NCBI RefSeq assembly: GCF_004402485.1
Contig: NZ_SOFG01000017.1
Span: 58,939 to 122,938, forward strand
Direction of reading: 5' to 3'
Length of the DNA: 64,000 nt
DNA from: Cryobacterium algoricola
GTDB lineage: Bacteria > Actinomycetota > Actinomycetes > Actinomycetales > Microbacteriaceae
The position numbers and the translations under genes were made by a program. Under the pieces are notes generated by a model. That model was not told where the DNA came from, searched no databases, and saw only the letters and a program-made list of their open reading frames with translations. Within the stretch, counting starts at the first letter, position 1, and every line of letters starts with the position of its first letter. Positions 1-6,703 of this stretch are shown piece after piece.

Positions 1-4
1 AGCA

Positions 5-118
5 TCAACATGGTCCGAACCTAGTGCAGCATCCGCGCGAACGCTGCACAGGCCGGTCCAGCTTCTTGAAATGGCGATCGAACTGCTCGGTGGTCTCAAC
101 GTGCCACCGCGCGGTCAC
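5..118 (-). pseudogene. Truncated RelE/ParE-type toxin (copy A)
   Basis: From the GTG start, which overlaps the antitoxin stop as GTGA, the reading frame matches the first 26 residues of the intact toxin at 1870-2136 (MTARWHVETTEQFDR...KKLD). It then leaves the homology at position 43 and ends after about 11 unrelated residues. The catalytic core (WRYR, GDYRVL, HRKDAY in the intact copy) is missing, so this copy should make no active RNase. The break coincides with the edge of the 892-bp duplication. Confidence 0.75.
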
Positions 119-336
119 AGCTCAGTCTCGGCTTTCAGCGCCGCAAGCGGCCGAGAGCGGCTCCCAGCAGCTTCGAAAGCGCCCAGCGACTCGTCCGCAG
201 CGAACGCGTCCTCCAGGTCGGTCAGGTGCTCGCGGAGAGCGGCCCGGACGTAGAAGCTCTTCGAACGCCCCGTGCGCTGCGACAGCTTCTCGAGACGCTC
301 TTCCTCCTCGGGTGTGAGCCGGATCGAGATCGTCAT
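115..336 (-). CDS. Ribbon-helix-helix antitoxin (copy A)
   Basis: A 73-residue protein. The N-terminal 45 residues form a ribbon-helix-helix DNA-binding domain (TISIRLTPEEEERLEKLSQ, then GRSKSFYVRAALREHL), followed by an acidic tail of the kind that binds a RelE/ParE toxin. The start at 336 is preferred over an in-frame ATG at 372 because copy B has ACG at that upstream site while keeping this one, and GGAAGGG lies just upstream. The partner toxin here is truncated, so this may be an orphan antitoxin that can still neutralise the copy B toxin, being nearly identical to its antitoxin. Confidence 0.8.
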   Translation of the reverse strand: MTISIRLTPEEEERLEKLSQRTGRSKSFYVRAALREHLTDLEDAFAADESLGAFEAAGSRSRPLAALKAETEL

Positions 337-352
337 GACGCCACCCTTCCGA

Positions 353-369
353 TGTAAGACATGTTTACA
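353..369. promoter_or_regulatory. Palindromic operator candidate for the antitoxin (copy A)
   Basis: TGTAAGACATGTTTACA is an inverted repeat (TGTAA/TTACA) about 17 bases upstream of the antitoxin start. It is conserved in copy B. Ribbon-helix-helix antitoxins commonly repress their own operon through such sites; the binding itself is inferred. Confidence 0.5.
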
Positions 370-626
370 CATAGTCTACGTCGAACCATGAATCCGGTCC
401 AGGGCCAACCCGCGCCGACACGTCAGCGCCGTAGTGCGAGCGTCGTCCCGGTGACGGGCGCCCAGGCTCCCGATTGCGTTTCCGCCCGGGTGCGTATGGA
501 CGGGCCCCTATGAACTTGACGCCCAGCCTCGTGGTCGACGCGATTGGCTAGTGAGGTTATTCCACATACCCTGGTCGCGGGCAGTCCTGGCGTCTCTCGG
601 ATCCAAGGGATGAGGCACCTACCGAG

Positions 627-1067
627 CTACTCGCTGCTGCCGGAGCACGCCACGACGGAGTAGGCGCCGGTGGAGGTTTGCTCAGCAATGACTTCTCCAT
701 TTGCCGTGATCTTGCACGAAATCGTCGTTGCCTCAGCTGACGCCGCTGCGGTCAGCGAGAAGGTGCTTGAGGAGAACAATCCGCCATCTTCGAGCGTCAT
801 TTCATTGGTGAAGGGGAGAGGCGCGTCAAAGGTCTGTTCCTGACCCGGGCCGCCGCTATTGAACGTCATGTATCTGATGCTCCCGGCCGTGCCAGCATCG
901 CTGGTCACCTCATAAATCACCGTGTTGCCTTTTGATGCCTCCGCTTTGGCGCCCGGGACGTCGACTGCCCCGGCATCGGACTTGGGCGCTGCAATTGAAC
1001 TACATCCCGTAAGCACGAACGCCGATAGCAGCATGCCGGTGGTGAGCACCAGCGCGGTATTCTTCAT
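627..1067 (-). CDS. MmpS-like secreted lipoprotein
   Basis: A 146-residue protein that begins with a lipoprotein signal peptide (MKNTALVL...VLTGC, lipobox Cys at residue 22). The start at 1067 puts the signal at the N terminus; an in-frame start 16 codons upstream would spoil it. The mature part reads YEVTSDAGTAGSIRYMTF, then a polar stretch, then CKITANGEVIAEQTSTGAY...VVAC. This resembles the beta-sandwich of MmpS-type transport accessory proteins (YEVTG..., CRI-DG-V). In mycobacteria MmpS proteins partner MmpL transporters, but no MmpL lies in view. A 5'-truncated paralogue is at 2645-2952. The MmpS assignment rests on motif resemblance only. Confidence 0.6.
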   Translation of the reverse strand: MKNTALVLTTGMLLSAFVLTGCSSIAAPKSDAGAVDVPGAKAEASKGNTVIYEVTSDAGTAGSIRYMTFNSGGPGQEQTFDAPLPFTNEMTLEDGGLFSSSTFSLTAAASAEATTISCKITANGEVIAEQTSTGAYSVVACSGSSE

Positions 1068-1194
1068 TGGTCCCCCTGGTTGTTGTGGATGGAATGCCTG
1101 CGACAGTCCAAACACAGGCTGGTCCGAATTCGACGAGAAGTTGCTGCAGCGTTTGGTGCCTCGCGCTCGAAGCCTCGATCGACAAAATCGCGGC

Positions 1195-1614
1195 TTAGAC
1201 GTTAGGCAGTATCTCTACTCGCACGTTGTCAATCTCAAGTGCGGCGGACTTTGAGGAGTCGACACTCCATGGTCTGTGAAACTCAAAGGTGACGGCGTGG
1301 AGGTCATCTCGGCAGGGGAACTCCGCCTGATGGGGTTCCAAAGTAATGAAAATAACCTGATCGCTGTCACTGACGATTCGCGTTGGAACAGCGACACATG
1401 TTGTTGCAAATACTGCGGAAACCAAGAGCACATCCCCGTCGTCGGCCCATTCTGCGTGGTAATTCTCGTCGAGCAGGTCGTCCATTCCCCCGCGGTAGTC
1501 GCTCGGTACCCCATCGAACGTACGAATGGCCGCGGACTCTGGGATGGCTGCGCATCCGGTGAGAGCGAGCCCGAACAATGACACAAATGCCGCCAACAGA
1601 GCTCTTCGCTTCAT
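1195..1614 (-). CDS. Lipoprotein of unknown function
   Basis: A 139-residue protein with a clear lipoprotein signal (MKRRALLAAFVSLFGLALTGC, Cys21). The mature domain has two cysteines about 30 residues apart (TTCVAV and FPCRDD) that could form a disulfide, and ends in short beta-rich segments (ALEIDNVRVEILP). I do not recognise the family. It lies just outside the left attachment site of the integrated element and may belong to an older insertion at the same tRNA. Confidence 0.6.
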   Translation of the reverse strand: MKRRALLAAFVSLFGLALTGCAAIPESAAIRTFDGVPSDYRGGMDDLLDENYHAEWADDGDVLLVSAVFATTCVAVPTRIVSDSDQVIFITLEPHQAEFPCRDDLHAVTFEFHRPWSVDSSKSAALEIDNVRVEILPNV

Positions 1615-1667
1615 GCGCCCAGCTTAGGCGTACGTCTTCCCGGCGAATCGAGAGTGCAACCTGCATA

Positions 1668-1715
1668 TGGAGCCGCCTGTCAGAATCGAACTGACGACCT
1701 TCTCATTACGAGTGA
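1668..1715. repeat. attL: 48-bp copy of the tRNA-Thr 3' end
   Basis: Identical to 7877-7924. It covers the CCA end, acceptor 3' strand, T-arm, variable loop and the 3' half of the anticodon stem and loop of tRNA-Thr, on the minus strand. The tRNA 5' half is absent here, as expected for the attachment copy at the far end of an element integrated at a tRNA 3' end. Confidence 0.85.
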
Positions 1716-1808
1716 CCTCGGAGCCCTTGATCCTGCGCGGGCAAAATCTGAAACACCTGATAGATAGGCTATTTAGAGCACAGCTCAATCACCAGAAAAC
1801 GCCTGATT

Positions 1809-1837
1809 TGCCCACAGATGTGGGCAAAATGTGGGCA
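1809..1837. promoter_or_regulatory. Candidate integrase arm-type sites, left arm
   Basis: Three copies of TGTGGGCA: one inverted at 1809-1816 and two direct at 1819-1826 and 1830-1837, 11 bp apart (about one helical turn). The two direct copies recur at the right end within the integrase gene (7789-7807). Both sets lie on the element side of the 48-bp core, as arm-type sites would in attP. The alternative is a remnant of a second integrase 3' end, because the same bases encode TDVGKMWA. Confidence 0.5.
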
Positions 1838-1869
1838 GAGAATGGGGGCTCGGCCACTCCACCATGCCT

Positions 1870-2136
1870 TCAGTACGCGTCTTTGCGGTGGTCGACGTTC
1901 ACCGCCAGGACGACCAGAGCATCGTCCAGGATCTGCACGAGCACGCGGTAGTCCCCGACCCGGTATCGCCACACCCCGGAGTGATTCGCCGTCGGCCCCT
2001 TGCCGCGTTGGCGTGGATCCTCGAAGCTCTCTATGTCCTCGAGGTACGAGAGGACCCGCCGCTGCACAGCGCGGTCCAGCTTTTTGAATTGGCGATCGAA
2101 CTGCTCGGTGGTCTCAACGTGCCACCGCGCGGTCAC
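1870..2136 (-). CDS. RelE/ParE-superfamily toxin (copy B)
   Basis: An 88-residue toxin of normal length. It has the N-terminal helical hairpin (EQFDRQFKKLDRAVQRRV), the central GVWRYRVGDYRVL strand pair (residues 54-66) and a C-terminal HRKDAY (83-88), all typical of RelE/ParE/YoeB-fold mRNA interferases. It starts with GTG overlapping the antitoxin stop (GTGA), so the pair is translationally coupled with the antitoxin first. RelE-like rather than ParE-like activity is an inference from the WRYR and HRK residues. Confidence 0.85.
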   Translation of the reverse strand: MTARWHVETTEQFDRQFKKLDRAVQRRVLSYLEDIESFEDPRQRGKGPTANHSGVWRYRVGDYRVLVQILDDALVVLAVNVDHRKDAY

Positions 2137-2354
2137 AGCTCAGTCTCGGCTTTCAGCGCCGCAAGCGGCTGAGAGCGGCTCCCAGCAGCTTCGAAAGCGC
2201 CCAGCGACTCGTCCGCAGCGAACGCGTCCTCCAGGTCGGTCAGGTGCTCGCGGAGAGCGGCCCGGACGTAGAAGCTCTTCGAACGCCCCGTGCGCTGCGA
2301 CAGCTTCTCGAGACGCTCTTCTTCCTCGGGCGTGAGCCGGATCGAGATCGTCAT
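2133..2354 (-). CDS. Ribbon-helix-helix antitoxin (copy B)
   Basis: A 73-residue antitoxin differing from copy A by one visible substitution (SQPLAAL for SRPLAAL). The ribbon-helix-helix domain spans roughly residues 2-42, and the acidic, Ala-rich tail should wrap the toxin. It is first in a two-gene operon with the toxin at 1870-2136 and is probably autoregulated through the palindrome at 2371-2387. Confidence 0.85.
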   Translation of the reverse strand: MTISIRLTPEEEERLEKLSQRTGRSKSFYVRAALREHLTDLEDAFAADESLGAFEAAGSRSQPLAALKAETEL

Positions 2355-2370
2355 GACGCCACCCTTCCGA

Positions 2371-2387
2371 TGTAAGACATGTTTACA
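2371..2387. promoter_or_regulatory. Palindromic operator candidate for the toxin-antitoxin operon (copy B)
   Basis: The same TGTAA(N7)TTACA palindrome as at 353-369, at the same distance from the antitoxin start. Its survival in both copies, while flanking bases vary, supports a function in autoregulation. Confidence 0.5.
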
Positions 2388-2644
2388 CGTACTCTACATC
2401 GATCCATGAATGCGGTCCAGGGCCAACCCGCGCGGACACGTCAGCGCCATAGTGCGAGTGTCGTCCCAGTGACGGGCGCCCATTGTGCCGATTGCGTTTC
2501 CGCCCGGTTGCGCATGGACGGGCCCCTATGAACTTGACGCCGAGCCTAGTGGTCGACGCGATTGGCTAGTGAGGTTACTCCACATACCCTGGTCGCGGGC
2601 AGTCCTGGCGTCTCTCGGATCCAAGGGCTGAGGCACCTGCCGAG

Positions 2645-2952
2645 CTACTCGCTGCTGCCGGAGCACGCCACGACGGAGTAGGCGCCGGTGGAGGTTTGCT
2701 CAGCAAGGACTTCTCCATTTGCCGTGATCTTGCACGCAATCGTCGTTGCCTCAGCTGACGCCGCTGCGGTCAGCGAGACGGTGCTTGAGGAGAACGATCC
2801 GCCATCTTCAAGCGTCATTTTGTTGGTGAAGGGGAGAGGCGCGTCAAAGGTCTGTTCCTGACCCGGGCTGCCGCTATTGAACGTCATGTATCTGATGCTC
2901 CCGGCCGTGCCAGCATCGCTGGTCACCTCATAAGTCACCGTGTTGCTTTTTG
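2645..2952 (-). pseudogene. 5'-truncated MmpS-like lipoprotein (copy B)
   Basis: The frame encodes the same beta-rich domain as 627-1067 (YEVTSDAGTAGS to VVACSGSSE) but loses homology upstream of 2952. The signal peptide and lipobox are gone, so even if translated it could not be exported normally. The few substitutions keep the frame open, which suggests a recent event. Confidence 0.75.
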
Positions 2953-3185
2953 CCGGAGACCTAGGGCTGGCACCCAACACGGTGGCGCGTAGTTACCGCG
3001 AACTTGAGCGCGACGAGGTCATCCAAACTCGCGGCCGACATGGCTCCTTCGTCGCGAGGCAAGGCAGTGCCAACCAGCGTCTCGCCCAAGAAGCGGCGCA
3101 GGCCTACGTTCTGCGACTAGGAGAGCTCGGTATCGGTCCCGAGGAAGGTCTTGCGTACTTTCAGGCCGCGATTGGATCAAGGTAG
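2952..3185 (+). pseudogene. 5'-truncated GntR-family (YtrA-type) regulator
   Basis: The frame reads GDLGLAPNTVARSYRELE, then a short stretch, then TRGRHGSFVA. This is the recognition helix and wing of a GntR winged-helix domain, followed by the short C-terminal tail of YtrA-type regulators. The first helices and the start codon are missing, and homology begins exactly at the edge of the duplicated segment. The truncation and the MmpS truncation therefore come from one recombination event. Probably non-functional. Confidence 0.7.
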
Positions 3186-3339
3186 GACCGCGAGTCCATT
3201 CGAAATTGCCGGCCCGTATTCCATGGGTTATGAAACATGGGCAACAATTATGCGATCTGATGCCGAGTTGCTGACCGTGTCGACGCCTAAGACAGTGAGC
3301 CGGCTTGCGGAGGGTTCTTCGCCGCTCCCAGAACCGCCT

Positions 3340-3768
3340 TCAATCGATCGTCGCCTTGGCTGGGCCACATCGCCCCGACCTCGTGAGATTGGACGGTGCG
3401 GCAATCCAGTGCCCGCGCTCATCGAACGCGACCGTCGACACGAACCGAGGTCGCTCTGTGCGGAAGATCAATCTGTCCGCCTCCCGATTCACGATCCGTT
3501 CGGCATCCGCTGTGCAGTAGTAGGCGACCCTCGATACTCCGTCATGTGTGAGCCGCCTCGAGTGGTTCTGGTAGATCAGTTTGTAGCGCGGCGCGGACTT
3601 CGCCGTAAGCTCCACTTCGACGAACTCCACACGGCCGTCGCGCGTGGCGATACCGTCCGCTTGGTGGTCGAGCACGCCGACCGGCCGTCGGTCGCGCTGC
3701 CAGGCGTAGCCGAGAGCGAGACACCGGGCCGAGACCGCCGCGACAGCGACCTCATGACGCGTGGTCAG
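3340..3768 (-). pseudogene. Replication-relaxation family gene, C-terminal part
   Basis: The translated frame runs from a region matching 5583-5768 (RHEVAVAAVSAR, LGYAWQRDRRPV, LDHQADG, VELTAKS) to a C-terminal portion ending PAKATID. No start codon or N-terminal domain is present; homology stops at about 3768. This family is found on actinobacterial plasmids and integrative elements. The shared stretch differs at roughly one base in six from the copy at 5583, so this is a fragment of a different homologue, not the lost 3' half of that gene. Confidence 0.6.
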
Positions 3769-3792
3769 TTATCTGGCAAGCCCGCAATTCAT

Positions 3793-4185
3793 TCACGGAG
3801 TCAGCTGGTTTTGCACTGGTGCGATGTAGCGCAGTGAGACCCCAGTCGTAGCTACATAGATGACCAACAGAGGAAAGCAGAGTCCCAGCGCGCTGAGGGC
3901 GACGTCTGTCAGCGCTGGCGCAGGTACCGAGGGCCCAAGGAGGAGGGTTGCCGAAATCAACCAGTATGCGATCGGTGCTAGCAGCCACGATCCTCCCCAA
4001 CATGCTGTCAAGATCCCGAAAACGCGAGATCTGTTTTTCAGCGTCGTGCTCCCCGAGGTTTGAGCTCGATGATTTACCCAGAGAATGACTGCAATGGCCA
4101 CGACTGATGACACGATTGCGAATGACATCAGCGCCAACAGCCAAATAATCCCAAAGAATGGCTGAATGGAAAACGACACGAGCAC
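3793..4185 (-). CDS. Small multi-pass membrane protein
   Basis: About 130 residues with three or four hydrophobic segments (residues 1-36, 58-83 and 98-120). The GTG at 4185 is the only good start I find; hydrophobic residues continue a few codons upstream (VVSLILVLVSF) to an in-frame stop at about 4278, so the true start could be an unusual upstream codon. It follows the secreted protein gene at 4276-5364 closely and in the same direction, so the two probably form one transcript. A helper or immunity role is conceivable but unsupported. No family recognised. Confidence 0.55.
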   Translation of the reverse strand: MLVSFSIQPFFGIIWLLALMSFAIVSSVVAIAVILWVNHRAQTSGSTTLKNRSRVFGILTACWGGSWLLAPIAYWLISATLLLGPSVPAPALTDVALSALGLCFPLLVIYVATTGVSLRYIAPVQNQLTP

Positions 4186-4275
4186 AAGTATCAGGGAGAC
4201 TACGAACGGTGGAATCGTCGCTCTTAGGTATTCGATTCTTTTCGGCTTGACAGGCGTAATAACGCAGCTCCTCGT

Positions 4276-5364
4276 CTAGGTAACAATGGAAATATTGCTC
4301 ATGTTTGAAGCGAATATCGCCCATTCGGCGGATGCACCGAGCAAGTAAGCCGGCCGGCCAACGCCCGTAGGGTTGTCGTTGACGATGTAGCCGAAGACCT
4401 CCAGAGTGTATGTCGATTCGCCGTCATTCTTGAAGAATCCAAATGAAATATAGGATCCCAAGCCATCAACATGGCCCGAGGCCGCTTCGAATTCGAACGC
4501 CCAAGTCGGATATCCCGGCATGTGTCCGGTCGCTTCTTGACCGAACGTGCAGTGAAAACTCCACGGCCCGACCATGAGTGGCAGGTCAGTCCCAACGGTC
4601 GGAAAGCGGCTTGGAGCACCCGGCACGGGAAAGTAGCAGCTAAAGCAGCCGTGCATGATCGCGGAGGCGACACCCGGCGTTGTTGTCCCGATTCCATAGT
4701 CGTTGACGTACGTCCACGCTGGGTCGGCCAGGATGGGGTAGGTCAAGTGGCCCGTCGTATCTATCCGTTGAACCAACGTATCGCCATCGACTTCGTAGTG
4801 GGTCGCCAGATCCTTTCCGATGGCGTCACGAGCCCAGGGTGCCATCACATAGATCTTGCTATCGTCCGTGAGCGTCAGCATCAGGCCGTTTCGCTGAGCG
4901 GGCTTCGCTGACACTATCGGGAGTTGGACCTTGAGATCACCCAGATGATCCGCGGAACCTATCGCAAAGATGATTTGAGCGCCGGCAATGGAGGGCTTGG
5001 TGTACGTTCCCATTTTCTTGTCCGCGCTTAGGTAAACATCGAAGTCGCCCGTCCTTTTTGCGAATGCCAGACTCGCATCTAAGGACACGACCGTCGATCG
5101 ACCGAAATCGCTCGATCGAACATCAATCGACGGGCCTTCACCGTCCTGCATGCGAGCGGTCGATGCCTCGGCGGAATCCGCCCTTCGGTCGACTTGAGTA
5201 TTGGAATCGCTCGGAATAACCTTGCCCGGCGCAATGTCTTCGAGTAAGGCCTGCGGGTTTGCCAGATCCATGTCTTGTGTCTCGCCGTAGGCGCTTACTG
5301 GTGCTGATAGCACAACAAGCAAAGCTCCTATGGTCAAGGTGAAGTGCCATTTTGGTCGCCGCAA
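4276..5364 (-). CDS. Large secreted protein of unknown function
   Basis: A 362-residue protein with a Sec signal peptide (MRRPKWHF...VVLSAPVSA, cleavage near residue 25). A long variable middle is followed by HLTYPILADPAWTYV at about residues 210-225. A TYPxxADP turn of this kind recurs in secreted actinobacterial proteins just before the C-terminal domain. The C-terminal 140 residues contain a Cys pair (HGCFSCYF), another Cys (HCTFGQ) and aromatic beta-strands (WAFEFEAASGH, YTLEVFGYIVNDNP). The base composition is lower in GC than the chromosome core. Its placement with a small membrane protein inside a mobile element suggests an exported effector or toxin, but this is only a guess. Confidence 0.6.
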   Translation of the reverse strand: MRRPKWHFTLTIGALLVVLSAPVSAYGETQDMDLANPQALLEDIAPGKVIPSDSNTQVDRRADSAEASTARMQDGEGPSIDVRSSDFGRSTVVSLDASLAFAKRTGDFDVYLSADKKMGTYTKPSIAGAQIIFAIGSADHLGDLKVQLPIVSAKPAQRNGLMLTLTDDSKIYVMAPWARDAIGKDLATHYEVDGDTLVQRIDTTGHLTYPILADPAWTYVNDYGIGTTTPGVASAIMHGCFSCYFPVPGAPSRFPTVGTDLPLMVGPWSFHCTFGQEATGHMPGYPTWAFEFEAASGHVDGLGSYISFGFFKNDGESTYTLEVFGYIVNDNPTGVGRPAYLLGASAEWAIFASNMSNISIVT

Positions 5365-5568
5365 GATTATCCCCCAATGATCCTATTTGAAGCCCCAAAG
5401 CGTCAGTCGAGAGCCTCAGTGCACTCCCGAATAAGAGCTTGTCCCAGGAAAAATCTAGATCAGAGCGATAAATACGTACAGTCGGCTCTTCGGAGGACAC
5501 TCGTAAGGGGCCAACAAAATTCCACGAGGAGGAATGTTGCTACGACAACGTCGACGCGGAACCCGCGC

Positions 5569-6018
5569 TCACACCCCAGCAGGTGACTTTGCTGTCAGCT
5601 CAACTTCGACGAGCTCCACACGGTCGCCATAGGTTGCGACACCGTCGGCCTGGTGGTCGAGATGGCTGACCGGTCGTCGGTCGCGCTTCCAGGTATAGCC
5701 GAGAGCGAGATACCGGGCCGATACCGCCGCGACCGCGACCTCATGCCTCGTGGTCTGCCGGAACAGGTTCGGCGGCTGCTTACCGACAGCCTCGTGCGTC
5801 GCCCAGACGAACGACGCACTCTGGAACGTCGGGCGCGCCCGGGCCACGAGTCCAGCCTGAACCATCCGCATCACCCAGTGCTGCGCCTTCCTGGTGCTGA
5901 TCGGCTCCGCTGAACCCGACATCGCGCCCAGTGCCCACCGGATCGAATTGACCTCCGCCAGACGCACCGTGCCCAGCCAGTCGACCATCGCCAGATCACG
6001 CTCTGTCACCTGCACCAT
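5569..6018 (-). pseudogene. Replication-relaxation family gene, N-terminal part
   Basis: The frame begins MVQVTERDLAMVDWLGTVRL, the N-terminal winged-helix region of replication-relaxation family proteins. It continues through a second helical block (QHWVMRMVQAGLVAR) to VELTAKS, then ends after a few unrelated residues. The family is usually longer, so the C-terminal half is missing. Downstream lies the secreted protein gene, whose insertion may have cut this gene. It is adjacent to the hairpin and dyad region at 6126-6578, which fits a former replication module. Confidence 0.6.
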
Positions 6019-6052
6019 GCCGCTCCCCGTCCCTCAGAACTTCAGCCACTCA

Positions 6053-6125
6053 CCTGTTTTTTCTTCTTGTCTTTTCTCATTGTTTTTTCTTTTTCTTTCA
6101 TTCATATTTCTTTCATCTACCTCTG
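6053..6125. other. Pyrimidine tract next to the origin-like hairpin
   Basis: About 70 bases of almost pure T and C on the plus strand, with long T runs, in an otherwise GC-rich element. Low-melting tracts of this type often mark replication or transfer origins. It directly abuts the 119-nt hairpin. Confidence 0.5.
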
Positions 6126-6244
6126 ACTCTTTCCCTGTCCCACCACCTCCCCTTTTACTTCCCAACCCCCCACACAATGCCGTTGGGTGTGGGGGGTTGG
6201 GAAGCGAGCGCAGCGAGGGGGTGGCGGTGGGACAGGGAAAGAGT
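6126..6244. other. 119-nt double-stem hairpin, candidate origin of the element
   Basis: The outer arms ACTCTTTCCCTGTCCCACC (6126-6144) and its complement (6226-6244) pair over 19 bp. The inner arms CTTCCCAACCCCCCACAC (6158-6175) and its complement (6187-6204) pair over 18 bp around an 11-nt loop. The inner right arm is followed by GCGAGCGCAGCGAGG. Together with the pyrimidine tract and nearby dyads this resembles a single-strand or double-strand replication origin or an oriT. No nick site is recognisable by eye. Confidence 0.55.
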
Positions 6245-6487
6245 GCCCTCGGGCAGTCGTTTACCTATTCGCTCTCGATGACGGGGTAAACGACCAGGCA
6301 GGTGTGTATGCACTCGCCTCGAGGTCCCTCCGGAGAGGACCTCGCGCCAACGATATTCAGTGGCTCTTCGTCGTTCGAGCTTCCCTCGCTCGCCCGGACA
6401 TCCGGTGTTCCCGGAGGAGTTATCCACAGGGTCGTCTCGCGCGCGCGTACTGCTCCAGTTTTGCTCTTCCTGTTCCTTACTGTTAAA

Positions 6488-6578
6488 GGGGACGGTGAGC
6501 GTCCCCTCGCTGGGTCAGTTTTCGTACCCCTGAAGGGGACGGTGACCGTACCCCTGAGGGGGACGCTGAGCGACCCCC
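6488..6578. repeat. Three related dyad repeats upstream of the integrase
   Basis: Three imperfect palindromes share the core GGGGACGxTGA followed by a CCCC arm: 6488-6506 (GGGGACG-GTGAG-CGTCCCC), 6535-6554 (GGGGACGGTGACCGTACCCC) and 6558-6578. They resemble iterons or an operator array for a replication initiator or element repressor, and end about 125 bases before the integrase start. Confidence 0.6.
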
Positions 6579-6703
6579 TAGACATCCGCGACCCGATCCC
6601 GGAACTCCGAATGCCCTCGACTCGGCGTCGGACGTTCAGGCGATACTTCCAGTGTCACAACCTCTCGCAACCTCCCGACCGACGACGAAATCGAGATGGA
6701 GCC

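Larger units (their letters stand above)
43..934. repeat. 892-bp duplicated segment, copy A
   Basis: This segment matches 2061-2952 at a constant offset of 2018 bases, with scattered substitutions and no indels that I can see. It covers the start of a toxin gene, a whole antitoxin gene, the intergenic region and most of an MmpS-like lipoprotein gene. Copy A keeps the lipoprotein whole and cuts off the toxin at its left edge; copy B does the opposite. Copy A lies outside the integrated element and copy B inside it. Confidence 0.9.
2061..2952. repeat. 892-bp duplicated segment, copy B
   Basis: Second copy of 43-934, lying within the integrated element. It keeps the toxin whole but truncates the MmpS-like gene at its right edge, where the sequence switches at about 2953 into a GntR-type regulator fragment on the other strand. 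Confidence 0.9.

Noticed and set aside
1667..1951. Open frame beginning PPVRIELTTFSLRV at the left attachment site, and a similar one at the tRNA-Thr
   Set aside because: It is the antisense translation of tRNA-Thr, a common false gene in actinobacterial annotation. Only the attachment repeat is real.
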